Assembly (NCBI GenBank): GCA_015183035.1
Contig: JACZZP010000017.1
Location: 744,001-808,000 of the forward strand
DNA: 64,000 nucleotides
Origin: Meloidogyne chitwoodi
Taxonomy: Eukaryota > Nematoda > Chromadorea > Rhabditida > Meloidogynidae
Reading direction: 5' to 3'
Shown: positions 23,267 to 34,578 of the stretch, piece by piece
Position numbering within the stretch: position 1 is the stretch's first letter
How the letters are laid out: each line of letters begins with the position of its first letter
Position numbers and translations under genes: made by a program
The notes under the pieces: generated by a model
What the model saw: the letters and a program-made list of their open reading frames with translations, nothing else
Database searches by the model: none
Told to the model about the DNA's origin: nothing

Positions 23267-24017
23267 ATGGCTGAAGGTGAAGGTACTATTATTGTTGAAC
23301 AAATTGAAGAAAAAACAACATTATCAAAAAAGAAAAAATCATATACAGTGGATTTCAAATTGGAGGTTGTTGAATTTGCAAGAAATTTCAGTCCTTCAGA
23401 AGCAGGAAGGCGATTTAATGTAGATAGAAGACGAATCCGAGATTGGACACACCAGGAGGATAAACTTAAAGAACTTAGGTTTGTTATTCTTATAATATTT
23501 TAAACATAAGTATAAGCGGATCCTTTCACTCTAGCGGAAGTCCATATTATACGTGCGTGAAATAATTTATTGTTAAATTGTCGATTAACCATCTCAAACT
23601 AATTCAATTTTTATAGAAATTCAACTCCATTAAACATACAGAAAAGTCGTCTTACAGGGGCTGGTCGTCATTTACACAATGTTGAATTTGAAAAAAACTT
23701 ATTGGAATGGATTAAAGATAAACAGGAAAAAGGAGAACATCTTTCTAGGCGCATAATTAAAGTTCAAGCAAGCCAAATGTCCTGTAATTATCCAGAATGT
23801 TTTGAGGTATTTTTTATTATTTACTGAATATTTAAAAGTATTTTTAATTAAAAAGGCAAGTGAGGGATGGCTACAAAAATTTTTGAAACGAAACAACATT
23901 TCCTGCCAAAGACCGACTACTACGAGACAACAAACTTTAGAATATGAAAAAGAATTTTTTGATTTGGCTTTGTATCTACAAGAATTTATTAAAGCTGAAA
24001 ATTTTAATAAAGTATAG
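23267..24017 (+). CDS. Transposon-derived CENP-B/Tigger-type DNA-binding protein
   Basis: Exons 23267-23478, 23617-23806, 23856-24017 close in frame to 187 residues. Residues about 20-70 form a Brinker/psq-like HTH (KSYTVDFKLEVVEFARNFSP, then AGRRFNVDRRRIRDW). Residues about 85-165 look like the CENP-B-type HTH of pogo/Tigger transposases (FEKNLLEWIKDKQEKGEHLS, then ASEGWLQKFLKRNNI). No DDE transposase domain follows before the stop, and no terminal inverted repeats are visible around the gene, so this is probably a host gene domesticated from a pogo-like element. An alternative is a truncated transposon copy, but three in-phase exons and an undamaged frame argue against decay. Confidence 0.82.
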
Positions 24018-24250
24018 TTTTGATGTAAAAAGAGATTGAAAATCACGCATTAAAATTATTTTTAATTTATTAAAGAAATAAGGTAATATTCAAGAATATA
24101 GATAAGATTTTTAATATTTCATAACCCCTTTTTAATTCGAAATTTTCCATCCAAGAAAATAATATTATAATTATTTTTTTTAAGGATATTAGAAATAAGT
24201 GAATATTAAATTGATATATATGAATATAATATATGAATAATTAAAAGATT

Positions 24251-25689
24251 TCATTCATTTAATTTCCAAGGATATCGCGGTGAATGGCAACTTGATTTCA
24301 AATGTATAATCCTTTTTCCTGTATCAAGTCTATTCATCTTAACGAATTGTTCATCAGTTAACATAAAACGAATAATTTTAATGTTTTCTTTCATTCTCTC
24401 CTCATTTGTAGATTTTGGAATAACTATAAGCCCTTTTTGAATTAGATAATGTAACGCAACTTGAGCATTTGTCTGTAATATTAAAATTAAAAAACGTTTT
24501 AAGACGCATGAAACACACTAAGATTAAAATGAAAATTGACGAAAGAGAAAAATTGTTAAGCAAGAAATTGTAATAAACCAAAAATAAAAAAAACCTTTCC
24601 AAGTTCTTCAGCAATTTCTTTAATTATTGGGTCATCGAAAACGGAAGGATAATCACTTTTACGAAAAGGATTTTCTTTTGATGAGGCAAGAGGACAAGAA
24701 GCGATAACTTGAATTCCATAATTTTTGCAAAACGAAATTAAATCATTTTGTTGAAAATAAACATGTATTTCAGTCTAAGGAATTAAAATTTTAATATAGC
24801 GAAAAATGAATCAATTTAAAAAATAATCACAACCAAAAAAGGAGAAAATAGTATGTAATAATAATTTAAAAAACCTGTAGAGCAGCTGGACGTATTCTAC
24901 AATTTCTAACAATTTTTTCTATTTGTTTAGTGTTAAAATTTGACAATCCAATTGAACGAACTTTTTCTTTCGAAACAGCCTCTTCTAGAGCAGCCCATGT
25001 TTCTGTAAAATCAATATCTGACAATAAAATCTTCTCGTCTACTTTTGGAAATAATTCTTCTCCTTCTTTATAACCCATTGGCCAATGTATTAGACAAAGA
25101 TCCAAATAACTAAATAATTGAAATTTTATTTTAATTAAAAAGGCACTCATTTGGACGGCATGGAGGCGCTTAAATTATGATACCTAATTTGGCTCATTAC
25201 ATTTTTTTAGCACAAGACCTTTGTAAATAGGATCTGACGTCACACTAGTCAAAAAGGTACTTGAGGATGAACATGGAAAAGTGTCCGAAAATAATTTATG
25301 TAAAGATAAAAAATTACTCAAGTCCCAACTCATCCAGGATCATATCAATATTCTTCAATGCTCTTTTGTAACTGTGAAAAGTATTCCAAACTTTGCTTGT
25401 GATAAATAACTCATCACGCTAATAAAAATTTTAAAAATATTTAAAAATTAATTTATTTTTAAAAGATAACCTTAACAACATTTTCATCAAAAAGTTCTTT
25501 TAAAGCTTTTCCAATTTCTAGTTGATTTCCATAAATAAATCCACAATCAATATGTCGATAACCACATCTAATAGCTGATTTAATTACATTGCATACTTCA
25601 TCAGGTTTTATGAGCCAAGTCCCGAATCCAATTCTAGGCATTTTATAAAGAGAATTTAATTCAACATCTGGCACATAAACATCTTCCAT
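24251..25689 (-). CDS. Aldo-keto reductase
   Basis: NADPH-dependent carbonyl reductase of the AKR superfamily. Exons, high to low: 25471-25689, 25318-25418, 24875-25109, 24595-24774, 24251-24472; they close in frame to 318 residues, normal for the family. The catalytic tetrad is complete: Asp48 and Tyr53 (RHIDCGFIYGN), Lys82 (TSKVWN), His115 (LIHWPM). The cofactor-binding VIPKSTNEERMKENI segment is present near the C-terminus. A 42-nt longer in-frame start exists at 25731, but MEDVYV is preferred because it begins close to the family's usual start. The third exon follows a 208-nt intron containing unexplained mixed-composition sequence. Confidence 0.93.
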
Positions 25690-26598
25690 TCTAAATTTTT
25701 TAATATAAAAGAAAACAAAATCTACGCTCAATTCACGATGTCAAGTTTTAAAGTCTCGCGTTTTCCTGTCATTTTATTAATGATTTTCCTAAACGTCCTA
25801 GAAGAGGCTTGGCTAAAAGAGTCTCCGAATGAGTTCTCACTTAAAGTACAAATTTTGTGTATTTTGATATATTTGTTTTATTCAAAAATACATTTTCCCC
25901 AAAATATACATAAAAAACACAAATACGGCTAAAACAAGAATTTTTTATATAGGTAGATGACATTTTAGGTTAAAAAATTCGGAGACTCTTTTGGACAAGA
26001 CTCTTGGATACTCTTTTGTCCGACTCATTTCACAGACGCCGTTTCCGCGATGCCATTTGGGCGACCGTTGTAAAGTTCTAATTTGGGCGACGAATTTTAA
26101 CAAATGGACATCGCTCAAAATCTGTCGCTCACCTGGCATCGCTTAAATGACTCGCTCCCGATGATTATCAGGTTCCTACGCATTTAGTCACGACATTTTT
26201 GTACCAGTTAAAATGCAACAAAATGATACAAGGTAAAAAGATATTGATTATTATTAAGCGCAGAGCCAGATACAGCCGGATTTTCGGAGTTTATATAATG
26301 ACTGCAGAGAATCGGGAAAAGTCGATTCTATCTAATTTTTTGTTTGTACCAAATTTTCTGATTTTGATGGTGTACCGAATGTCCATTTTGTCGGATTTTA
26401 GCTTGTGCCAAAATGTCGGGACACGAATATTTTTGCTAATAATTATCATTCGAATTTTTTTTTAATTTTTTATTCATGTTCACTTAAAATTACCTATAAA
26501 AGCGAAATTAATAAAATTCATTAATTTTTCTACTCTAAATACAAAATTTATAGATTTATTGAAAAATACTTTGTTCGTCAATTTTTTTTGTAACTACA
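25690..26598. other. Intergenic DNA with repeat-like mixed-composition sequence
   Basis: About 0.9 kb between divergent AKR and M41 genes. 25800-26450 is much less AT-biased than normal spacer and contains an inverted repeat (25815-25992). A GCGAC-containing motif recurs around 26060-26120. I find no gene; it looks like one or more degraded interspersed elements. Confidence 0.45.
25815..25992. repeat. 16-bp perfect inverted repeat pair
   Basis: AAAAGAGTCTCCGAAT at 25815-25830 is the exact complement of ATTCGGAGACTCTTTT at 25977-25992. The 146-bp interval has no supported ORF. Possible MITE or foldback remnant. Confidence 0.5.
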
Positions 26599-27810
26599 AT
26601 GGATGAAGAAATTGATATTACAAGTATCTCAATTATTATTAACATCATTCTATTTTTGTAAGTAATATTTTAAAAATTTCATTGTTTTAACTTATTTAGT
26701 TTTGTCTGCATCTTTATTTTTTGTTTTTGTGCCTTTATTAAATGGATTATTCTTAAACTGAACGCACTGGCAGCTACTATAAAATTGAATAATGAAGAAG
26801 ATATTGAGGGACAAAATAATATGGATGAAAATAATTCGAGTACAAGTTTTGAAGAGGATGAACCTAAAAACAATTCTTCATTACAAGGAAATGTTAAATC
26901 ATCAGAATCAACTTCAACGATGTTTGATTACGAGGTTCCTCCAACTATTACTACTGAATGTTCTTTAACTTTGGAACAAAGTGCATCTCCACAACATAAA
27001 GAATATACAGCACTACATGAGTCTTGCCATGTAGTCTGTTGTTGGAAACATGGATTTCCAATTGATCAGGTTTTTTTTTGATTTTTGAAACCTTAAATTA
27101 ATAATAGGTTACGATTGTTTCTACACCTAATTACGGTGGAGTAACCCATTGGCAAAACAAAGAAAAGTATTGCACTGACAAAGAATTGGAAGAACGAATA
27201 TTAATATTCTTTTGTGGTCCTGCTGGTGATCAAATGCTTAACAACAGAAAAACAACAGGCGGAGAAAATGATTACCAAAAAGGCACTAATCTGCCAAGAG
27301 CGATGGTTAAGATTTTTTATTTACGATTTTATTTTCATTTCTTAGGTCTATTCATATGGTGTTGTAAAGGGTCCGTCAACAGTCGGTAGAGGTACAACGC
27401 AAGAAGGTGAAAGGCCACGAGAACTTTTAGTTCTCGAAATAATCGACAGGATATGGGAAAAAGCTAAAAAATTCGTTAAAGAACAAGAAGCTCTGATAAG
27501 AAAAGTTAATTTTTAATTTAAAATAATTTTTCTAAAAAAATTATAGTTTGCTGCCGTGCTCGTTCAAAAGGAAACAATAATTGGCGATGAAGTTATTCGG
27601 TATGAAATATTGAAGAACTTTTTTTTTTAATTTTTTGGGGAGTTGACAGAAATTATAAAACATTTTGGGGTAAATTTTAATCATTTTATTCTTCTCGTTT
27701 TTTTTAGTATACTTGAAAGACTGCAGGAGGAGCTAGATAAAAAAAGGCTAATGGAGAGTGATTCGGAGGAAAAAAAGAAGCAAAGCGACGAATTAGATGT
27801 CGATAAATAA
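26599..27810 (+). CDS. Membrane-anchored M41 (FtsH-type) metallopeptidase without AAA module
   Basis: Exons 26599-26657, 26700-27069, 27108-27305, 27346-27504, 27547-27599, 27708-27810 close in frame to 313 residues. An N-terminal transmembrane stretch (about 9-45, very Ile/Phe-rich) is followed by an acidic Ser/Asn/Glu-rich linker (50-110). An M41 peptidase domain then begins at KEYTALHESCHVVCCWKHG. The zinc motif HExxH is His126-Glu127-x-x-His130. The third ligand is probably Asp198 in TTGGENDYQKGTNLPRAMV, matching FtsH TTGxxNDLxxAT. The C-terminal KETIIGDEVI matches the FtsH ETIDGEEI segment. The AAA ATPase that always precedes M41 in FtsH, paraplegin and YME1 is absent. No mitochondrial presequence is visible. 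The catalytic set looks intact. Confidence 0.85.
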
Positions 27811-28312
27811 TATTAGGCTATGTAATATTAACTATTAAAATTGTAATAAAATAATTTATTCATAGTTGACAGATTAATTTAATTCAGATTAAATAATTTT
27901 TGGAAATTAAGCCGTTAGGGAAGACAATTTAGCATTTTGTGTTGCCCGTTGTAGCTGAAGAAGTTAAATTTTTTGAATCTTTTGTAGCAAAATCTTTTAT
28001 TTTGTTGAAATGCTGTGAATATGTTCCTTCACCTCCGTTTGTATTCATTGAACGAATAGCTTGATGCATAAAATCTTGGCGTTGTGTTAAAATTGCTTGG
28101 TCATTTTAATTTATTTTTGATAAAGTTTAATAATAATTAAAGCTAAAAAGTAAATTATTCTATAAGGTTGAAAATTGAACTCGAAAATTAAACCTTTAAA
28201 CACATTATAATAATAGAACATTCGAACAAATTGTCCTAAAAAACCGTGATCATCAATGTTATTTTAAATATGGCCTATACAAAATCTTAAAAATATTTTC
28301 AAATTTTTTTAG
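27811..28312. other. Intergenic DNA with a possible coding exon
   Basis: AT-rich spacer after the M41 gene. A possible minus-strand exon lies at 27929-28099. The remainder shows nothing recognisable. Confidence 0.4.
27929..28099 (-). pseudogene. Possible orphan terminal exon or gene remnant
   Basis: On the minus strand a CCAAG acceptor-like site is followed by an open frame of about 55 codons, including MHQAIRSMNTNGGEGTYSQH and ending with a TAA stop at 27929. Composition is unlike the surrounding A/T runs. No partner exon is found upstream in 28100-28990. It may be a gene fragment; function unknown. Confidence 0.35.
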
Positions 28313-28607
28313 CTATTTTTTAATTATATTCTTTTATTTAAATAATATCTTCTAATAAAAAATAATTTCCAGCATAATTTTATTTTATATTTATTTATTT
28401 TTTTCTTATATCATTACTATTTTTTAATTATATTCTTTTATTTAAATAATATCTTCTAATAAAAAATAATTTCCAGCATAATTTTATTTTATATTTATTT
28501 ATTTTTTTCTTATATCATTACTATTTTTTAATTATATTCTTTTATTTAAATAATATCTTAAGTTTCAACATATTTTATTTAATATTTATTTTTTTCTTAT
28601 ATCTTGC
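28313..28607. repeat. 104-bp tandem repeat, about 2.5 copies
   Basis: A 104-bp AT-rich unit starting CTATTTTTTAATTATATTC begins at 28313, 28417 and 28521. The first two copies are essentially identical and the third diverges after about 45 bp. Local duplication without an ORF. Confidence 0.8.
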
Positions 28608-28992
28608 AGTCATGCATCGGTCTTTTTCTTTCCTCAAAATTTGTTTCGAAGAATATGTCAACTGTGCCATAAACTCATGTTGTCACGACATCATTGATTG
28701 TAAAATGAACATACTAATTCGAAATAATTTTATACATATTTTCCATCATTAAAAATTAAAAGAGCATTGAGTTACGCAATTAATAAATATAGATAAAGCT
28801 AAAAATTTGAAGATATTTTCTCCACATTCCTCTCACTTTGAATAGAGGAATATTTAACGGAATAAGTAGCCTTCAGTGTTTTAACATTCGGTGCCTAGCA
28901 ACCAAATCGGCATTTGTTGAATGAAAATAGAAAGAATCAAATAATAATTCTTTCTTTTTTTCATCATTTTGAAAAAAGTTTTATTAATAAAA
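28608..28992. other. Intergenic DNA upstream of PDE6-delta gene
   Basis: Mixed AT-rich spacer. No exon or repeat recognised. It probably contains the promoter of the next gene. Confidence 0.4.
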
Positions 28993-29945
<953 letters not shown>

Positions 29946-30027
29946 AAGTCTTTAATCAGATAAAATCTTTTCCCAGATCTTTAAAATAAATTTAAAATAA
30001 TATTTTTAAAAATATTATAATTAAATT

Positions 30028-31298
30028 TTAATTATTTCCTATTAAACTTTCAGGCCTATCAGTCAACATTTTCTCAATTTCATTACTTCTCTCTTCTTCT
30101 TTCTCAATCATTGGTTTAATTTTATCTTTAGCTTCTATCTTCTCTCTTTGCATTTCCTCTACTGATTTTAGTCCATATTCGTGTAAAATATTTTTTGTTT
30201 CTTGTTCAGCACTAAAAAAATTTAATAATTGTCATTTTGTATCTAAAATTAAAATAATCAAGAAATACTTTAAAAAGAAGGGAATGCCTGAGAAAAAAAA
30301 AAGATTTTCTCAACCATTTTTAGTCTAGTTCAAAAAATAAAATAATAATTTTACACAAATCTCTCCTATTCCCTTCTTATAAAAATATTATTATTAAATA
30401 TATACCATCCAACTCTTAATATTTTGAATTGCCCAGGCAAAGAAAGATCTACAACTGTACTTCCCAAACGTGACATATTATTTTCTAAAATTGTTCCTCC
30501 ATCTATTATCATATCAATTTCATCCCATAATTCTTGAAAATCCTTTAAATTTAATTTTAAATTAAATAAATATTTTCTATTATAAAATTACCTCAATACG
30601 AATTGGATTTAAATCTGTTCCACTAACATTTGCACTTGTTTGTGCAATCAATCGATAAGGCAAAAACCGACAAATATCTCTTACAAAACGAGCTTGAGGT
30701 ATTCGAAATCCAACAGATTGAGTGCCACAATTAAAATTTGTATCAAGTTTTTGAGAGCGATTAAATATTAATGTTACTGGACCAGGAAATAAACTTTTAA
30801 CAATTCCATTAGGAACAGATCTTTCAGCATAACTAAAATTAATTAAAATTAAATACATTTTGGGCAAATTAAATTAGGACTTTGAGGGAAAATATAAGAC
30901 ATTTCTAACTAAACACAAATTTATAAAACATTTTTTCCTCACCTAAAAACATCTTCTCCATCATTAATAAAAAGTCCCAAAGGTTTTCCATTTGATCTCT
31001 TTTTCAATTTATAAAGTCTATCTGAATTCTCTATTAAAGTACAAAGACCATATAAAGTATCTGTTGGAACTGCAATGACTCCACCACTTTTTAAACATTT
31101 AACAGCATCGTGAACAGCTTTAAACCATCCAGCATTATCTGTAAAAGTTTAAAACAAAAAAATGTTTTTTTCTAAACCTTTTGGATTTAATTTGACAATA
31201 TTTGAACCAGAACCCATTCTTTTTCTTTTCAATCGTAATTTTTCCAATTTAAAAATTCCACTTAGATCAAATAAATATTGTACTGAACGTTTGAGCAT
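30028..31298 (-). CDS. yrdc: YrdC/Sua5-type threonylcarbamoyl-AMP synthase
   Basis: Makes threonylcarbamoyl-AMP from threonine, bicarbonate and ATP for the t6A37 modification of ANN-decoding tRNAs. Exons, high to low: 31178-31298, 30943-31138, 30592-30832, 30406-30542, 30028-30211; they close in frame to 292 residues. Family motifs: GGVIAVPTDTLYGL, KKRSNGKPLGLFI, FPGPVTLIFNRS, VGFRIPQARFVRDI, LIAQTSANVSG, and IDGGTILENNMSRLGSTVVDL. A basic N-terminus (MLKRSVQYLFDLSG) could be a mitochondrial presequence, as in human YRDC. The C-terminal ~55 residues are a charged helix-like extension. Confidence 0.94.
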
Positions 31299-31629
31299 TA
31301 TACATATAAAACAATTATTTTTTTTAATTCTATCCGATTAATATATTAAACATCAAATAAATTTCTAAATAAAATTTTAAAAAACTTTTTAAAGAAATAT
31401 TGATATTAAAAATATATTTAACCAATAAAAAATAAAATTATTATGATTAAATTTATAATAATAATATATTTATTAAATATTTTGCAAAATTAATTAATAT
31501 GTTAATTATAAGAATTTGCGATTATTATTAATTATTATAAATAAAATTTGGATAAGTCACAAATTTTAATTTAAAAAATAATAGAAAAATATCAAAAACC
31601 AATTAATTAACGTAATTTTCCATCATCAT
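31299..31629. other. Intergenic DNA
   Basis: 331 bp of AT-rich spacer between YrdC and the 3' end of cortactin. No feature recognised. Confidence 0.45.
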
Positions 31630-34317
31630 TTATCGCTTAAGTAACTCAACATAATTAGCTGGAAAAAGTCCATATTGTCCTTTGCACCATCCACGCCACC
31701 AACCGGCATCAATCTTAATAATTTAAAATAAATTTTTTAAATAAATTAATTAATAAAATTACTTGTTCAATTTCCGTAATTAAATCATTAATATCAAATC
31801 CTAAAATATGTAAAAATTAAATTTTATGATAAATATTTATATCTTAAAACATTAAAAAATTCCAAGATTTTTTAGATAAATAATTTGACAATCAAATCAC
31901 AAAATTTGAAACAAACCAATTTCATCATCATCTTGACGATCATATTCATAAACAGCTATAGCAGTTAACCCTGTAGATGGGGTTGGATCTGTCGGAGGAT
32001 TTTGTTCTACAATTTGTTGTGGCAAATAATTTTCTTCTTGCTTTGGCTGTTTTTCCTCCACATTTGGAGGCATTTCATATTGATGATGAACAGATTGGGG
32101 AAGTTCAAAAGGCTAAAATTTAGCGAAATTAGTACTTTTAAATATTGTAAAAAATAATAGCTACATACCACTGACGATGAAACAATTTCAGGTAAAGACC
32201 CTTCGTCCGAACTCTGCTGTATAGATTTTCTTTTTTGTCGATCAGAAAGTAATTCGTGGGCTGTAGTTGAAGCTCCATGGATTATAGGAGGTAATACCTT
32301 TAAAATAATTAAAAATGTCAAAAAATTTTGAACCTGCATATCTTTTTCATCTTCGGGGGATGTTTTCTCATTGTAAGTCAATTGATCATGATCTTTAGTA
32401 GGTTGAACATGTGTAGCCTCATGTGATGTAATATCAACAGCACAAGGAAGTCGAACACCTAACAAAATAAAAAATATAACCTAGATTAATTTAAGTATTT
32501 ATTATTGATACCAATTGAAGCGTGTAATTTATGTTGTTGCTGCATCATCTGTTTTTGTGGTTCCTCCGGCAAATGATCCCTTCCTTCAATGTCGGCCCAT
32601 TGCTGTTCCAATTTTTCTTGACGTTTTCGTTCCTCGGCGATCTGATTTTTCCGCAATTCTTCGTCCTCACGTTTACGTTTTTCTCTTTCTTCGCGTATCT
32701 TATCTGCACTCTAAATAAAAGAAAATTCCATAAAATAATTCAAAAACAAAAAAAACCTGTTGATTGTTTGAAGTAGCTAACTTTTCAAATTTTGAGCGTA
32801 AATTGCTAAGGCGTGGAACTAATTGTAAGAAAATTATCATTAATTATAAAATACAATAAATAAACCTTCTTGCTTCAATTTATCTTTAATCTGACCGCCA
32901 GACAATTTTTTGCAATCTAAAAGTTGACAAAAATAAGTAATATATGTATAATAATTAAGATTACACTACCACTTTCATTCTTATTGTCAGATAAAATATT
33001 GTTTTGGTTGTTTTGCATTCCAAATTTATCCCCAAAGCCCTTTTTGTAATCTAAAAAGAAATTATAGAAAAGTAAAATAAAGCAACCCACCTATTTGACT
33101 TTCATGTTTAGGTACTTTTTCATGCTCTTCCCATCCAACAGCCGATTTATCTTTTCGATCAGTCTGAACACCAAATTGGCCACCAAAACCCTTTTTATAG
33201 TCTTATAATAAAAAATGCTATAAGTCAGGATAATAGATAATCTACCTGTTTGACTTTCATGTTTGAATAATTGACCATGCTCTTCCCAACCAGCAGCAGA
33301 AGCATCTTTTCGGTCAGTTTGCACTCCGAATTTTCCACCAAACCCTGTTTTGTAATCTATAAAATATGAATTTTATTAGAAGTTAAAATAATTTTAACCT
33401 GTTTGGCTTACATGCTTTGCAGTCTGTTCGCGATGCTCCCAGCCCAATGCTGACTTATCCTGGCGATCTTCTTGAACTCCAAATTGACCACCAAATCCTT
33501 TTTTGTAGTCTAAAAAGCAAACAATTATTTAAACACGCTTTTCAGCACCTTTCTGGCTTTCATGCTTTTGTAGTTGTTCATGTTCTTCCCAACCAGCAGC
33601 TGACTTGTCTTTCCGATCAGTTTGAACACCAAATTGACCGCCAAAGCCTTTTTTGTAATCTAAAATTTGTCAATTAAAAAAAGTTTACATTTAGTAAAAT
33701 ATTAAAAACCCTTCTGGCTTTCATGTTGTTGCAATTGATCGCGGCTATCCCAGCCAAGAGCCGATTTGTCCACCCTATCTACTTCGACACCGAACGCACC
33801 ACCAAAACCACGAGAATAATCTTTCTGTGATGGATGTGGCTCAACCTTTCCTTTGTAATCAAAACCGGCAGCACACTAGAGAATCAATTTTGAAAAATAA
33901 AAATGACGTGACTAACCTTATCAATTCTATCGGTTTGCACGCCAAACTTTCCACCATATCCCTGACTTGGTAATGGCATCTGCTTCAATTTCTTTTGCTA
34001 AAAAACGAAAATCAGCGATTGTTAACTGCACCAGCAAATTAATGATTATAAAAAGCAAACCTTGTTTTTCTCCTCACTTTTAATTACTTCATTTCGCAAC
34101 ATATCAAACTGAACCGAATCTTGATGACCCGAGCCTTCTACAGTTTTTGATCCCCATCGGCTTTCCTTCTCATTTAAATCATTCTATATTTAAAAAATAA
34201 AATTTTTATCAAAATAAAAAGTACTATGAAAGTCGGATCCGTTTCCCAATCATCATCTACAACAGTCAAAACTTCTGGTTTTGGTGGTGGAGCTGGTTTT
34301 GTTCCTATTGCAGGCAT
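31630..34317 (-). CDS. cttn: Cortactin homologue
   Basis: Actin- and Arp2/3-binding scaffold. Seventeen exons, high to low: 34225-34317, 34061-34183, 33917-33997, 33710-33875, 33549-33659, 33399-33509, 33246-33356, 33091-33201, 32970-33050, 32866-32916, 32757-32818, 32512-32710, 32334-32458, 32169-32297, 31917-32112, 31763-31800, 31630-31713. They close in frame to 623 residues. An N-terminal acidic [10 protein letters not shown] motif is followed by [15 protein letters not shown]. Six full 37-residue cortactin repeats (FGGxFGVQTDRxDKSAxGW) and one partial follow. A charged helical/Pro region comes next, then a C-terminal SH3 domain (ALYDY-like [25 protein letters not shown]). Four consecutive repeats are exactly one 111-nt exon each. 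A short upstream ORF starts at 34453. Confidence 0.96.
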
Positions 34318-34578
34318 TAGTAAATTTATTTAAAGATGCATCAACTTAAGCTTAAACTCTGAACAAACACTCAGGTGCCCGTGATAAATCGGCCTCGATA
34401 AACTGACCGCGTCGCGTAATTTTTCTGTTTGAATATAACCAGCGTTGCGCCATGATTAGATTGGTTTTCGAATCATTTTCACGAAAAATATATTTTTATT
34501 AAAACGCGTTAGCCTGCTAATAATAAGTTTATAGTTTTTTAATTTAGTTATTAAGATAATTTAAAATTGTAAGTTATT
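34318..34578. promoter_or_regulatory. Shared upstream region of cortactin and kinesin-5
   Basis: 261 bp between divergent start codons. On the minus strand it includes an ATG at 34453 opening a ~33-codon ORF (MAQRWLYSNRKITRRGQF start) that stops before the cortactin ATG. This could be a uORF or an unused 5' exon. No factor sites can be named. Confidence 0.4.

Noticed and set aside
26199..26465. 88-codon ORF upstream of the M41 gene
   Set aside because: Lies in the repeat-like block, has no splice partners and no recognisable domain.
32515..32776. Two plus-strand ORFs within cortactin
   Set aside because: Antisense readings of the charged helical exon (32512-32710), which is in phase with the rest of cortactin.
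34350..34453. MAQRWLYSNRK... reading frame as the true cortactin N-terminus
   Set aside because: It ends at a stop before the cortactin ATG and no splice pair joins it in frame; treated as a possible uORF only.
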